Shown here: piece after piece, positions 1 to 9,596 of the stretch | How positions within the stretch are numbered: position 1 is the stretch's first letter | Layout: the number at the start of each line of letters is the position of its first letter | NCBI RefSeq assembly: GCF_008935075.1 | Contig: NZ_CP044545.1 | Coordinates: forward strand, 3,847,587-3,911,586 | DNA length: 64,000 nucleotides | Direction: 5' to 3' | Origin: Pradoshia sp. D12 | GTDB taxonomy: Bacteria; Bacillota; Bacilli; Bacillales; Pradoshiaceae | Position numbers and translations under genes: made by a program | Notes under the pieces: generated by a model | Database searches by the model: none | Told to the model about the DNA's origin: nothing | What the model saw: only the letters and a program-made list of their open reading frames with translations

Positions 1-12
1 CGCACTGTATTG

Positions 13-723
13 CTATTTTTGCGCACGTACAATTCGGTAACTCATCGCGTCACGATATTGAAGCAAAAACCTTTCATGCTGTTCCAGTAGATCAAATAAA
101 GCATCCGGCACATCCTCTGATGGCTGAAATTCTGTCAGAGGCTCATGATCATCATAAAAGGAGGGCAATGTTCTAATTTGTACGTCCGCAAACCCTGCCT
201 TATTCATTGCGTCTTTCCATCTATCCTCGTTCCACATCTGTTGAAATCCATAAAACTGTCCAATCTGTTTTTGTTCTATTTCTGAAAGAGTTCCTTGCAT
301 GGTCAGTTCTATGGCATACAAAACACCACCAGGCTTTAACACTCTTAGCATTTCTCTAAGAACAGGCTCTATTTCAACAAAGGATAGAACGGATTCAGCC
401 AGAACATAATGAGTGGATTGATTCTTCATTGGAATAGCTTCCAACGAGGATTCTACTGTCTGTATAGGTAATTGCAATTGCAAAAACCTGTTCTTCGCTT
501 TCTGAATCATGATCGGATGGGCATCGAGCGCTATAATGTTCGCTTGATACGTATTATACAAATAAGCACTGGTTTGTCCCGTACCACAGCCCGCATCAAG
601 AATGACGGTGTCTTGAGTAATAGGCTCATCCTTCAGCATGATTTCTGTTGCCCTTAGTCCTCCCGGATGAGCTCCTCCAATTCCAAGCTTAGATAATAAA
701 TCCATATACGTAAATGTGGTCAT
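13..723 (-). CDS. class I SAM-dependent methyltransferase
   Basis: Predicted soluble methyltransferase of the Methyltransf_11/25 type; the substrate is unknown. The SAM-binding motif I is clear (VILDAGCGTGQTSAY, about residues 40-54), followed by the acidic strand-2 residue in ALDAHP and a post-motif LRVLKPGGVLYAIEL typical of the family. The length of 236 residues is normal. Two Met codons are adjacent; the second (base 723) is chosen because it lies 6 nt from GAGG, whereas the first lies only 3 nt away. The gene stands alone, with its stop close to the window edge. The family is clear, the function is not. Confidence 0.85.
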   Translation of the reverse strand: MTTFTYMDLLSKLGIGGAHPGGLRATEIMLKDEPITQDTVILDAGCGTGQTSAYLYNTYQANIIALDAHPIMIQKAKNRFLQLQLPIQTVESSLEAIPMKNQSTHYVLAESVLSFVEIEPVLREMLRVLKPGGVLYAIELTMQGTLSEIEQKQIGQFYGFQQMWNEDRWKDAMNKAGFADVQIRTLPSFYDDHEPLTEFQPSEDVPDALFDLLEQHERFLLQYRDAMSYRIVRAQK

Positions 724-885
724 CATCCACCTCTGTCAGTGTTTTACACATTGTATGCCTCTTCTTTTTTTTGGTTCTTGGCTTAGCGTCGGATTTTTAT
801 TGGAATTTTGGGTAAACAAACAGTCAAGTTGTCCATCTATCAATACAATACAAAGAAGACATTATTCGAAAGGGGCATCAGGTAA

Positions 886-1119
886 ATGAACTATTACAAT
901 CTATGCAATAAACATATTGGTCGAAATGTGCGCATAACTGACCGTCATAATCGTGTTCATGCCGGGACAATCACAAGAGTCACTAGAAGCCATGTATGGA
1001 TTAAGCCACATGGCGGTCAGAATGGCTATGGCTATTGGGGCTGGGGCGGAGGAGGCTGGGGCTATCCAGTTGGACTTGGCCTTATTACCGGCTTTGCTCT
1101 CGGAGCTTTATTTTTCTAA
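886..1119 (+). CDS. small glycine/aromatic-rich protein of unknown function
   Basis: A 77-residue protein. The N-terminal half is basic and rich in Arg, His and Asn, with an SH3-like look (NVRITDRHNRVHAGTITRVT), which resembles small barrel proteins of spore-forming Bacillus. A run of Gly, Trp and Tyr follows at about residues 46-60, then a hydrophobic GLGLITGFALGALFF tail that could insert in a membrane. An AGGGG site lies about 10 nt upstream of the ATG, and a strong terminator follows immediately, so this is a real monocistronic gene. A coat-associated or surface role is possible by composition only. Confidence 0.7.
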   Translation: MNYYNLCNKHIGRNVRITDRHNRVHAGTITRVTRSHVWIKPHGGQNGYGYWGWGGGGWGYPVGLGLITGFALGALFF

Positions 1120-1125
1120 AAAGAA

Positions 1126-1155
1126 GGCCTCGTATATTCATTACGAGGCCATTTT
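1126..1155. terminator. bidirectional intrinsic terminator
   Basis: A perfect 9-bp stem (GGCCTCGTA with TACGAGGCC) has A-rich sequence on the left and a T-run on the right. It lies between two convergent genes and can serve both. Confidence 0.85.
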
Positions 1156-1157
1156 TG

Positions 1158-2363
1158 TTATCTTGCTAACTGGATAAACACTACTTTTAAGTAATTACCC
1201 TCTGGGTATTCATTGATTATTCTAAAATCATCAGGCAATGAAAATTCTTCAACAATTTTATATTTCTGATGCATTTCCTTACATGCACTATCGATAAAAG
1301 ATTTGAATTTATCCATTCCAAACAGACTGCAATTTGTTGAAGCAACAATCAGACCACCTTTTTCCGTGATTGCGATTGATTCCTTCAGCAGATTTGTATA
1401 ATCCTTTGCTGCGCTGAAGGTGAATTTCTTCGACTTGGCAAAGCTTGGCGGGTCGAGAATAACCATATCAAACTTTAACTCTTTTCTGCGTGCATATTTA
1501 AAATACTTAAATACATCCTCTACGATGATATCCTGTGCTTCATAATCAATGCTATTTACACTGAACTGTTCGATCGTTTTAGCCCGGCTTCTATTGGCAA
1601 GATCCACACTGGTCGTCTTTTTCGCTCCACCTAATGACGCAAACACAGAAAAGGCTCCCGTATAAGAAAACATATTTACAACGGTCTTTCCTTTAGCATA
1701 GTGGTCCCGGATTGTTTTACGTACATCACGCTGATCTAAGAAAACACCTACCATAGCACCATCATTTAGATTGACTGCAAAGTTTACGCCATTTTCCTTT
1801 ACGATGATTGGAAACTCACCTTCTTGCCCTACAACAAAATCATCATCTTCAATGTATTTTCCTTTTGTATCGAAACGTTTTTTTTCATAGATTCCTTTAA
1901 AATCTGTTAATCTGCGTAAAGACTCTAAAACATATTCTTTAAATGAGTAGATCCCTTGGCTATACCATTGAATGACAAAATATCCATCATAAAAATCAAT
2001 AATGAGACCGCCAATTCCGTCACCCTCACTATTGAACACACGAAAAGCTGTTGTATCTTCTTGTTGGAAATAGTGCGCTCGCTTATCTAGAGCCTTTTGA
2101 ATTTTCTCATCAAAGAACGCTTGGTTAATAGATTCATTTTCCTGTCTTGTTAATACCCAGCCATATCCTTTATTCTGCTTTCCAAAATATCCTTTGGCAA
2201 TAAAGCGACCTGAATCATCAACAAGCTTAAGAATTTGACCTTCCTCCTGCAATTTTTGAGGAGACACAATAGCCTCCTTTAAAATAAGCGGAAATCCATT
2301 TCTTAATTTTTTGCTATCTCTTGGTTTTACTTCACAAATTATTTCCTTATAACTTGAACTCAT
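1158..2363 (-). CDS. RlmI-family 23S rRNA methyltransferase (PUA + Rossmann domains)
   Basis: A predicted rRNA large-subunit methyltransferase of the RlmI/YwbD family. The N-terminal PUA RNA-binding domain covers about residues 1-80. The catalytic domain contains the SAM motif VVNMFSYTGAFSVFASLGGA (about 229-248) and the amino-methyltransferase signature DMVILDPPSFAKSKKF. The length of 401 residues fits the family. E. coli RlmI makes m5C1962, but Gram-positive members may modify a different base, so the position is not assigned. No strong Shine-Dalgarno precedes the ATG. Confidence 0.85.
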   Translation of the reverse strand: MSSSYKEIICEVKPRDSKKLRNGFPLILKEAIVSPQKLQEEGQILKLVDDSGRFIAKGYFGKQNKGYGWVLTRQENESINQAFFDEKIQKALDKRAHYFQQEDTTAFRVFNSEGDGIGGLIIDFYDGYFVIQWYSQGIYSFKEYVLESLRRLTDFKGIYEKKRFDTKGKYIEDDDFVVGQEGEFPIIVKENGVNFAVNLNDGAMVGVFLDQRDVRKTIRDHYAKGKTVVNMFSYTGAFSVFASLGGAKKTTSVDLANRSRAKTIEQFSVNSIDYEAQDIIVEDVFKYFKYARRKELKFDMVILDPPSFAKSKKFTFSAAKDYTNLLKESIAITEKGGLIVASTNCSLFGMDKFKSFIDSACKEMHQKYKIVEEFSLPDDFRIINEYPEGNYLKVVFIQLAR

Positions 2364-2512
2364 CTATATTTCACATACTCTCTTTTAATCTTTTCTACTT
2401 ACAGTATATCGAAAACTGCCTTCCTCTCAAAACTAATACTAAGTAAAATGAAGGATTTTCCGCTATCTCCATCAAATACTTTATGTTACATTCACAGGAA
2501 GGAGGGAATTAC

Positions 2513-3181
2513 ATGAAGGTTAAATTACTTACTCTTCTCATTTTAGTAATGAGTATTATCTATATCTTTTTCATTCCAGCTGAGCCGTTTGGAATCAAAT
2601 TGCTATTCAAGCTTATTCCAATGTGGTTAATTATCTACTTTGCCTATCTTCAAAAACCTGCTGAAGGACACAAAAATAAAGGACTCATCCTTACCGGCCT
2701 GTTTTTTTGTATGCTCGGCGACGGGCTGCTTCACTGGTTTATAGTTGGGCTAAGCTTCTTTCTGATCGGACATATCATTTATATTGCAGGCTTTCTAAAG
2801 AAATGGAATTCCTCTAAAATTCGCCTTTTATCCATTATCCCGCTCCTTGCATTTGACCTAATCATCGGCAATAAACTTATAAATGCTCTTCAAGAGGCGG
2901 GAAATGATGGGTTGATTATTCCTGTTGTCATTTATATTGGCGCTATTTCTTTTATGGCATGGGCAGCCTTCATGACCGGGAATATGTATGCGATAATCGG
3001 CAGCTTGCTCTTCGTTATTTCTGACACTATCTTATCATGGAATATGTTTATATCTGATGTTCCATACTCGCATTTTTTAATCATGTCAACTTATTATGCT
3101 GCTCAATACACAATAGCCTCCAGTATTAGCAAGACATCTGATCAGACCACTCCTTTGCATATAAAGCCTTTAAGAGGATAA
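2513..3181 (+). CDS. YhhN-family membrane protein (lysoplasmalogenase-like)
   Basis: A polytopic membrane protein of about eight hydrophobic segments and 222 residues, matching the YhhN/TMEM86 family. Recognisable features are GLFFCMLGDGLLHW and the late LLFVISDTILSWNMF, which carry the conserved acidic residues (Asp of GDGLL, Asp of SDTIL) thought to be catalytic in mammalian lysoplasmalogenase. An in-frame ATG lies 30 nt upstream, but the start at 2513 has an AGGAAGGAGGG site at good spacing and is preferred. The bacterial substrate is not established. Confidence 0.8.
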   Translation: MKVKLLTLLILVMSIIYIFFIPAEPFGIKLLFKLIPMWLIIYFAYLQKPAEGHKNKGLILTGLFFCMLGDGLLHWFIVGLSFFLIGHIIYIAGFLKKWNSSKIRLLSIIPLLAFDLIIGNKLINALQEAGNDGLIIPVVIYIGAISFMAWAAFMTGNMYAIIGSLLFVISDTILSWNMFISDVPYSHFLIMSTYYAAQYTIASSISKTSDQTTPLHIKPLRG

Positions 3182-3195
3182 TTTTCAAACCTATC

Positions 3196-3230
3196 AAAAA
3201 AGCAGATTCTCACTCGAATCTGCTTTTTTC
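3196..3230. terminator. bidirectional intrinsic terminator
   Basis: The inverted repeat AAAAAAGCAGATT / AATCTGCTTTTTT has a 7-nt loop and lies between the convergent YhhN gene and nupC. Confidence 0.9.
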
Positions 3231-3242
3231 TAACCTATATGA

Positions 3243-4427
3243 TTAAAGAACCAACCCTACAATGATACCGGATAATACGCTTACAAGCGTAGCTCCAAAG
3301 AGTAATTTTAAGCCAAAACGCGCTACCACATTCCCTTGCTTTTCATGTAGACCCTTCACTGCACCAGATATAATTCCGATTGAGGAGAAGTTTGCAAAGG
3401 ATACAAGGAACACAGAGATGATTCCCAGTGTACGTTCACTAAACGTATCTGCTATTTCTGTAAGGCTGATCATCGCAACAAACTCATTAGTCACTAGTTT
3501 AGTAGCCATGATTCCACCTGCGGATACTGCTTCAGACCAAGGTACACCCATTATGAAGGCAAACGGTGCAAAGATATATCCAAGTATTTGTTGGAAGGAT
3601 ACACCAATAGTCATATCAAACAAGGCATCTATACACGCCATTAATGCCACGAAACCAATTAGCATGGCACCTACGGTAACTGCGACTTTAAAGCCATCCA
3701 TGATATATTCGCCGATCATCTCGAAAAAGGTTTGTTTTTCGCCCTCTTCTGCTACAACGAGGATATCTTCTTTGTCATCGACTTCATAAGGATTGATCAG
3801 TGAAGCAATAATAAATCCACCAAATAGATTGACCACTAAAGCGGTTACGACATATTTAGGATCGATCATTGTCATATATGCTCCGACAATCGACATTGAA
3901 ACTGTAGACATAGCCGATGCACATAAAGTATATAAACGGTGAGGCGGTAACTGCCCCAATTGTTTTTTCACCGTTATGAATACCTCTGATTGTCCGACCA
4001 TAGCTGAGGCAACTGCATTGTATGATTCAAGTTTACCCATTCCGTTCACTTTACTTAACAGAAGGCCAATTCCCTTCATAATAAAAGGAAGTATTTTAAA
4101 GTGCTGTAATATTCCGATTAACACGGATATAAAAACAATTGGCAATAGAACTGTGAGGAAAAATGGTGCTTCTCCTTCATTTGCCATTCCGCCAAACACA
4201 AATGATATCCCTGCTTCTGCAAATTCCAGTAAATATCCAAATACAGTGGCAATCCCCTGGATTAAAACAAAGCCGAATTTAGTATTTAATAATAAAGCTG
4301 CTAATGCAATCTGAATAACAACCATTAACCCAATATATTTATACTTGATTTGTTTCCTGTTTGAACTCACTAACAAAGCCAACCCTACCACTGCAAGTAA
4401 CCCGATGATTGAAATTAAATATTTCAT
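3243..4427 (-). CDS. nupC: NupC-type nucleoside:cation symporter
   Basis: A concentrative nucleoside transporter (CNT family) in the cytoplasmic membrane that imports pyrimidine (deoxy)nucleosides with a cation. It has about ten hydrophobic segments and the family motifs GQSEVFI (about 157-163), [15 protein letters not shown] and TNEFVAM. The start at 4427 is chosen over an upstream Met because GGAGGAATT directly precedes it. It is the last gene of the pdp-deoC-cdd-nupC group and supplies substrate to those enzymes. The 187 bp before it hold two hairpins (see separate entry), so its level may be set separately. Confidence 0.93.
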   Translation of the reverse strand: MKYLISIIGLLAVVGLALLVSSNRKQIKYKYIGLMVVIQIALAALLLNTKFGFVLIQGIATVFGYLLEFAEAGISFVFGGMANEGEAPFFLTVLLPIVFISVLIGILQHFKILPFIMKGIGLLLSKVNGMGKLESYNAVASAMVGQSEVFITVKKQLGQLPPHRLYTLCASAMSTVSMSIVGAYMTMIDPKYVVTALVVNLFGGFIIASLINPYEVDDKEDILVVAEEGEKQTFFEMIGEYIMDGFKVAVTVGAMLIGFVALMACIDALFDMTIGVSFQQILGYIFAPFAFIMGVPWSEAVSAGGIMATKLVTNEFVAMISLTEIADTFSERTLGIISVFLVSFANFSSIGIISGAVKGLHEKQGNVVARFGLKLLFGATLVSVLSGIIVGLVL

Positions 4428-4498
4428 AATTCCTCCACTAAGATGTTTAGATTGTTTTACGTACACCTTAACTAAAAACCCATTCTACTTTACAGAAT

Positions 4499-4603
4499 CC
4501 GGCTCCAATATTACCTGTTTAGAGATTGGAGCCGAAAACTGCTCTTGGTTAATGACTTAAATTATCCTGTTCAACTATTGCTCGGCGGGACCCCACCGAG
4601 GCA
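4499..4603 (-). other. two intercistronic hairpins between cdd and nupC
   Basis: Hairpin 1 is a perfect 10-bp stem, CGGCTCCAAT / ATTGGAGCCG, at 4500-4509 and 4525-4534. Hairpin 2 is GC-rich, CTCGG-GGG / CCC-CCGAG, at 4581-4600. Neither has a T-run on the transcript side, so they look more like attenuation or processing/stability elements than normal terminators. The role is inferred only. Confidence 0.5.
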
Positions 4604-4614
4604 TTAGTTTCACT

Positions 4615-5013
4615 TTATTTCCCCATGTCCGTCGATTTAAAAAATCCTGGCAGTAATTCTGCAATTGAAGTTTCCAACAGATCACCCTTCAAGTTGGATA
4701 GATAGACTTTTGTATTGTTATCACTAAACTCAGCTATTACTTGTCGGCAAGCTCCACATGGTGAAACCGGACCTTCCGTATCAGCAACAATAGCAATTGC
4801 CTCTACTTTTGGTTCACCTTCTGAAACAGCTTTAAATATGGCTGTGCGTTCAGCGCAATTTGTCAGGCCGTATGATGCATTTTCGATATTACATCCACGG
4901 AAAACATGTCCACTTGTAGTTAAGACAGCTGCTCCCACCTTAAATTTAGAATAAGGTGTATATGCCTGTTTACGTGCTTCGATTGCTTCTTGAATTAAAC
5001 TGTTTTTATCCAT
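4615..5013 (-). CDS. cdd: cytidine deaminase
   Basis: Deaminates cytidine and deoxycytidine to uridine and deoxyuridine, which pyrimidine-nucleoside phosphorylase then cleaves. The homotetrameric Zn enzyme signature is present: TNCAERTA (Cys53, catalytic Glu55) and PCGACRQ (Cys86, Cys89). The length of 132 residues is typical. The start at 5013 is preferred to a Met nine codons upstream because GGGAGG precedes it at correct spacing. It follows deoC by about 30 nt in the salvage operon. Confidence 0.95.
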   Translation of the reverse strand: MDKNSLIQEAIEARKQAYTPYSKFKVGAAVLTTSGHVFRGCNIENASYGLTNCAERTAIFKAVSEGEPKVEAIAIVADTEGPVSPCGACRQVIAEFSDNNTKVYLSNLKGDLLETSIAELLPGFFKSTDMGK

Positions 5014-5044
5014 TAGGGAACCTCCCACATACTTCTTCAATTAA

Positions 5045-5719
5045 TTAATAGTCTGAGTTTGCTGTTTCGCCTTTTGCAATAGAGACTCCAGAGCTTGCAC
5101 CAATACGTGTAGCACCAGCTTCTGTCATCGCTTTAGCATCCTCAAGACTTCTAACGCCGCCGGAAGCTTTAACACCGATTTCTGCTCCAACTGTTTTTCT
5201 CATTAGAGCGATGTCTTCCACTGTTGCGCCGCCTGTAGAGAATCCAGTTGATGTTTTAACAAAGTCTGTACCAGCAGAAACAGCCAACTGACATGCTTTC
5301 TCAATTTCTTCTTTTGTTAATAGGCATGTTTCGATGATAACTTTTACTAATGCTTTACCTTTTGCTGCATCAACTACTGCTTTAATATCAGCCTCAACCT
5401 CATCATAACGGCCATCCTTCATAGCACCGATATTGATTACCATATCGACTTCGTCTGCACCATTTTCGATTGCATTAGTAGTTTCAAATGCTTTTACTTC
5501 AGGAGTATTCGCTCCAAGAGGGAAACCAATTACTGTACATACTTTTACTTCGGGTGTATCTTTTAGCATTTCTGCACATTTTTTTACCCATGTTGGATTC
5601 ACACATACAGATGCAAATTTATATTCCTTTGCCTCTTCAACAATTGTCGTTACTTGTTCTTCTCTAGCATCCGCTTTTAATAACGTATGGTCGATTAAAG
5701 ATGTTAATTTTGTAGTCAT
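5045..5719 (-). CDS. deoC: deoxyribose-phosphate aldolase
   Basis: Cleaves 2-deoxyribose-5-phosphate to acetaldehyde and glyceraldehyde-3-phosphate, feeding the sugar of deoxynucleosides into glycolysis. The Schiff-base lysine is Lys155 in [22 protein letters not shown] and VKASGGVRS are also family motifs. The length of 224 residues matches the Bacillus enzyme (Dra). It lies between pdp (32 nt upstream) and cdd with no terminator, so it is cotranscribed. Confidence 0.96.
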   Translation of the reverse strand: MTTKLTSLIDHTLLKADAREEQVTTIVEEAKEYKFASVCVNPTWVKKCAEMLKDTPEVKVCTVIGFPLGANTPEVKAFETTNAIENGADEVDMVINIGAMKDGRYDEVEADIKAVVDAAKGKALVKVIIETCLLTKEEIEKACQLAVSAGTDFVKTSTGFSTGGATVEDIALMRKTVGAEIGVKASGGVRSLEDAKAMTEAGATRIGASSGVSIAKGETANSDY

Positions 5720-5750
5720 GTCTTAATTCCTGCCTTCCAAAAAGCTTATA

Positions 5751-7052
5751 TTAATGAATTTCTGTGTAAATTAATGTTGGAGCCTGTACTTTTTCAGTAC
5801 TGATGTTGTATGCTCCATAAATTTTTTCTAATACATTAGCAATTTCTTCTGAGTTGGAATGTACAGTTACAAGTGATTCGCCTTCCGCAACTTCATCGCC
5901 AACTTTTTTATTCAAAACAATTCCAACAGCCAAGTCAATTACAGATTCTTTCGTAGCACGGCCTGCTCCAAGCATCATAGCTGCAACACCAATTTCCTCT
6001 GCCTGAATACCAGAAACATATCCAGAAGTCTTTGCAGGGACTTCAATAAGGTATTTAGCCGTTGGAAGTTTGGATGGATCATCTATCACAGATGCATCTC
6101 CGCCCTGTGAGGCAAGGAATGTTTTGAATACTTCAAGCGCTTTTCCATTATGCATAACTTCCTCAAGCATGCCACGTGCCTCTTCAGTTGTTTCAGCTTT
6201 ACCAGCTAGTATGACCATATGGCTTCCCAACGTTAAGCATAATTCATGTAAATCAGCCGGACCTTTACCTACTAATGTGTCGATCGCTTCTTTGATTTCC
6301 AATGCATTACCTACTGCAAATCCAAGTGGTTGGCTCATATCTGAAATGATAGCTTTTGTATTTCTGCCAACTCCATTCCCGATATCAACCATTGCTCTTG
6401 CTAATTCTTTTGCATCATCAAGGTTTTTCATGAATGCCCCATCGCCTGTTTTAACATCCAGGACAATAGCATCTGCTCCAGCTGCAATTTTCTTGCTCAT
6501 GATGGAGCTTGCAATTAGAGGAATAGAATCTACTGTTGCTGTTACATCACGTAATGCGTATAGCTTTTTATCAGCTGGTGTTAAGTCACCGCTTTGTCCA
6601 ATAACAGCGATTTTATTTTTATTTACAAGATTAATAAAATCCTCATTTGAAATTTCTACATGAAATCCTGGAACAGCTTCCAGCTTATCAATGGTTCCGC
6701 CTGTATGACCCAGACCACGTCCGGACATTTTCGCAACCGGTACTCCAAGTGCTGCTACTAAAGGTGCCAACACAAGTGTAGTTGTATCACCAACACCACC
6801 AGTGCTATGCTTGTCTACTTTTACACCATTTATTTGTGATAGATCAATTTGATCTCCTGATTCAACCATTAACTCAGTTAGGTTAACTCTTTCTTCCTGA
6901 GTCATACCTTGAAAATAAATCGCCATAGCAAATGCTGACATTTGATAATCGGGTATACTTCCATTCGTAAATCCTTCAATAACAAACTGGATTTCATTTT
7001 TATTCAACTCATGACCGTTACGTTTCTTTTCAATAACGTCAACCATTCTCAT
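5751..7052 (-). CDS. pdp: pyrimidine-nucleoside phosphorylase
   Basis: Phosphorolyses uridine, deoxyuridine and thymidine to base plus (deoxy)ribose-1-phosphate. It has the thymidine/pyrimidine phosphorylase domains: an N-terminal alpha domain, then the phosphate- and nucleoside-binding region with KHSTGGVGD and [17 protein letters not shown], then a C-terminal alpha/beta lobe. The length is 433 residues. The start at 7052 gives MRMVDVIEK, the family N-terminus, with GAGGTG 7 nt before it. It is the first gene of the operon; the step from deoxyribose-1-P to deoxyribose-5-P (a phosphopentomutase) is not encoded in the window. Confidence 0.95.
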   Translation of the reverse strand: MRMVDVIEKKRNGHELNKNEIQFVIEGFTNGSIPDYQMSAFAMAIYFQGMTQEERVNLTELMVESGDQIDLSQINGVKVDKHSTGGVGDTTTLVLAPLVAALGVPVAKMSGRGLGHTGGTIDKLEAVPGFHVEISNEDFINLVNKNKIAVIGQSGDLTPADKKLYALRDVTATVDSIPLIASSIMSKKIAAGADAIVLDVKTGDGAFMKNLDDAKELARAMVDIGNGVGRNTKAIISDMSQPLGFAVGNALEIKEAIDTLVGKGPADLHELCLTLGSHMVILAGKAETTEEARGMLEEVMHNGKALEVFKTFLASQGGDASVIDDPSKLPTAKYLIEVPAKTSGYVSGIQAEEIGVAAMMLGAGRATKESVIDLAVGIVLNKKVGDEVAEGESLVTVHSNSEEIANVLEKIYGAYNISTEKVQAPTLIYTEIH

Positions 7053-7110
7053 GATTTTACACCTCATTTTTGAATTATCGTAAAATAGCCACCATTACTT
7101 GGAATAACCA

Positions 7111-7200
7111 TGTAAGTGAAAATATTGGTAGCACTTACAAAACTAACTATACCATATTAATTGAACAAAAGTAACATTAAAGTATGAACAAATGTAAAAC
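7111..7200 (-). promoter_or_regulatory. deo operon promoter with DeoR half-sites and cre-like site
   Basis: On the minus strand, -10 TATAGT (7146-7151) lies 17 nt from a weak -35 TTACTT (7169-7174). The sequence TGAACAAA occurs twice in the same orientation, at 7162-7169 and 7185-7192. It matches the TTGAACAAA core of the B. subtilis DeoR operator as I recall it, and the copies are about two helical turns apart. Downstream, TGTAAGTGCTACCA (complement of 7126-7139) matches the cre consensus except one base, and an 8-bp inverted repeat TGTAAGTG/CACTTACA spans 7111-7139. Confidence 0.7.
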
Positions 7201-7251
7201 ATTTTGTGGGTGTATCCTTATTGACCCTTTTATCCATTTTTTAACACCAAA

Positions 7252-7280
7252 AACCTCCTATTAGGATAAACAGGAGGTTA
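7252..7280 (-). terminator. terminator after deoR
   Basis: A perfect 8-bp stem AACCTCCT/AGGAGGTT is followed, on the minus strand, by T5. It separates deoR from the pdp operon promoter. Confidence 0.7.
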
Positions 7281-7308
7281 GAACCATATTCATATATAGC
7301 TGATATAT

Positions 7309-8247
7309 TTATTTATCCAAAATAAACCTTGCCGTATATTGATCGGTGATTAATACATTGGCGAATTGTCCCCTTAGAGCCGCGTGAATGGAATCTACCT
7401 TTTGAGTGCCGCCGGCAACCAATATCGAATATTCTTTTTCTTTCAGCTCTTCAAGGTCAATTCCCAAAGTACGTTCGTTCAATGAGTTGTTACATATATT
7501 TCCCTTTGAATCGAAAAAGCGTGAACAAATATCACCCACAGCCTTAGAATAAAGCATCTCCAAGTCTTCTTCCGTAAAATAACCAAGCTTAAAGAGCAGA
7601 GATTCTGGTTTAACCGGCCCACATGTGAATAATGCAATATTAGCTTCTTTTCCAGTTTCAATAATTCCTTTAATATGTCTGTCTGCCATCATTGCTTGTT
7701 TAACAACTACCTGGTCGACAATCGCCGGTAAAGGTAAATGCAATGGAGTAGTACGGAAAGCCTTCCCGAATAAATATAGAATTTCTGATACATAGGTATG
7801 CGTCTCGGAGTGGCTGATTCCACCTTTAAGCTGCACAATCTTCACATTATTTACTGCCTTTTTCTTCAACTCCACTGCCACATGATAGAGAGTCGTTCCC
7901 CATGTCACTCCTATAATGTCATCATCCTTAACAATTGTATCAAGATATTCTGCAGCCTTTAATCCGATAGAAGTTTTGATAGTGTGATCCTCATATTGTG
8001 GTACAGGTGTTACTACTGCCTTTTTTAACTTATATTTTTCTTCAAGTTTAACCTCAAGATTCTCCAAATTTTCTTCCATATCATCTATTTTAATTTGGAC
8101 AATCCCTTCTCTTTTAGCCGTTTGCAGCATACGTGACACCGTAGGCCTTGAAACACCAAGTTTTTTTGCAATTTCATTCTGTGTATAATCCAGTAAATAA
8201 TAAAGTTTAGCAGCTTCTATCACTTTACTTTTTTTATCTGCTTCCAT
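7309..8247 (-). CDS. deoR: DeoR, SorC-family deoxynucleoside operon repressor
   Basis: A transcription repressor of the SorC/DeoR (Bacillus-type) family. An N-terminal helix-turn-helix, about residues 20-50 (YTQNEIAKKLGVSRPTVSRM), is followed by a large sugar-phosphate-binding domain. In B. subtilis the inducer is deoxyribose-5-phosphate and the target is dra-nupC-pdp. Here it lies directly upstream of pdp in the same direction but is separated by a terminator, and matching half-sites sit in the pdp promoter. The length of 312 residues is normal. Confidence 0.9.
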   Translation of the reverse strand: MEADKKSKVIEAAKLYYLLDYTQNEIAKKLGVSRPTVSRMLQTAKREGIVQIKIDDMEENLENLEVKLEEKYKLKKAVVTPVPQYEDHTIKTSIGLKAAEYLDTIVKDDDIIGVTWGTTLYHVAVELKKKAVNNVKIVQLKGGISHSETHTYVSEILYLFGKAFRTTPLHLPLPAIVDQVVVKQAMMADRHIKGIIETGKEANIALFTCGPVKPESLLFKLGYFTEEDLEMLYSKAVGDICSRFFDSKGNICNNSLNERTLGIDLEELKEKEYSILVAGGTQKVDSIHAALRGQFANVLITDQYTARFILDK

Positions 8248-8295
8248 TTTGGTCCCCTAGTTTTCCACTAATTTTCACTCTTTTATTTCATTGAC

Positions 8296-9195
8296 CTAAA
8301 AAACAATTGTCTTATTCCCCTGAACAATAATCCTGTCCTGTAAGTGCCATTTCACAGCTTTGCTGAGCACATTTCTTTCAATGGATTGTCCTATTTTCTT
8401 CAATTGCTGAATATTATCCTGATGATTAACCCGCATAATATCCTGTTCAATGATGGGCCCTTCATCTAAATCATCTGTTACATAATGACTAGTTGCTCCA
8501 ATTAATTTAACCCCACGTGCAAACGCTCTTTCATACGGTCGTGCTCCCATAAACGCTGGCAAAAAGGAGTGATGAATATTAATGATTTTATTCTCATACA
8601 TTTCAACAAAGCTTGGCGAAAGAATTTGCATATAGCGCGCTAACACGATTAGATCGATTTGATGTTTATCGAGCAGCTCCTTCTGCCTTAACTCCGCATC
8701 TTCCTTTGTTTCCTTCGACACAGGTATATAGTAAAAAGGGATGTGCAGCGATTCTACCAGCTCTTTAGCAGCCAGATGGTTACTGATTACGATCGGAATC
8801 TCTGTCATTAAATCCCCTGATTGCCACTCCCATAGCAGCTCTCTTAAACAATGAAGCTCCTTTGAAACAAATATAGCCGTTTTCTTTATGTGATAGTTAA
8901 AGATTATATCCCACTTCATCTTAAACTTATTCGCTATTGAAAGAAATTCCTCTTTTAGTTTCTTCTCGTTGTCAGCCAGATCAGGACATTCGAATTCAAT
9001 CCTCATAAAAAACGTACCGCCATTACTGTCTGTTGAATATTGATTTGATTCCAGGATGTTAGCGCCTTGTTTAAACAAGACATCAGATACTGCTGCCACA
9101 ATTCCTTTTTTGTCCGGACAGCTAATTAGCAGGCGCCCTTTATCTCGCTGACTCTCTTTATACAGATTTACATGCTTTTCAGCGATTGTTTCCAT
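8296..9195 (-). CDS. purU: formyltetrahydrofolate deformylase
   Basis: Hydrolyses 10-formyl-THF to formate and THF, balancing one-carbon pools. An N-terminal ACT domain (about residues 20-95, starting RLLISCPDKKGIVAAVSD) is followed by a formyltransferase-like hydrolase domain with the family motif INIHHSFLPAFMGARPY and the catalytic Asp region of TDDLDEGPIIEQD. The length of 299 residues is typical. It is monocistronic. The ATG has a close GGTGAGG site. Confidence 0.94.
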   Translation of the reverse strand: METIAEKHVNLYKESQRDKGRLLISCPDKKGIVAAVSDVLFKQGANILESNQYSTDSNGGTFFMRIEFECPDLADNEKKLKEEFLSIANKFKMKWDIIFNYHIKKTAIFVSKELHCLRELLWEWQSGDLMTEIPIVISNHLAAKELVESLHIPFYYIPVSKETKEDAELRQKELLDKHQIDLIVLARYMQILSPSFVEMYENKIINIHHSFLPAFMGARPYERAFARGVKLIGATSHYVTDDLDEGPIIEQDIMRVNHQDNIQQLKKIGQSIERNVLSKAVKWHLQDRIIVQGNKTIVF

Positions 9196-9596
9196 TCCCT
9201 CACCATCCTGATCTGCACAGATATATATTTATCCGCTTACATTTCCTACATTTTATCACAAATATTCCATCCTACCTGTTGAAATATTTTTATCCTAAAA
9301 AATTAGTTGTTTCGGTAAAAGAGCAAAATGTAGCACTTCCTCATCAAGCCTTTATAATCGTTGATTTTCCCGCATTATAATTTTATTCACCAACGTTCTT
9401 ATTCACCATGTGAATGTTGATTCTTATTCATTTTGACTATTTGTTTTCCCATCTTAAGAGACGCATTTTCTCGCAATAAATACGATTTATTAATTATATT
9501 TTCATTTCATGTTTCTAAAGGTATGCTTAGCGGGTAAATAGGTAAATATTGTTTTATTAGTTGAAGCTGCTAATAGAGAGATGCGAGGTGGTACAA
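9196..9596. other. AT-rich intergenic region between divergent purU and amylase
   Basis: About 400 bp with no supportable gene. A short palindrome ATTCAC-cat-GTGAAT lies near 9400-9415. Promoters for both flanking genes must lie here, but I find no convincing -35/-10 pair. No signal for an RNA gene was recognised. Confidence 0.5.

Noticed and set aside
9186-9380. A 64-codon frame in the purU-amylase gap
   Set aside because: No ribosome site and overlaps the purU start; likely chance in AT-rich DNA.
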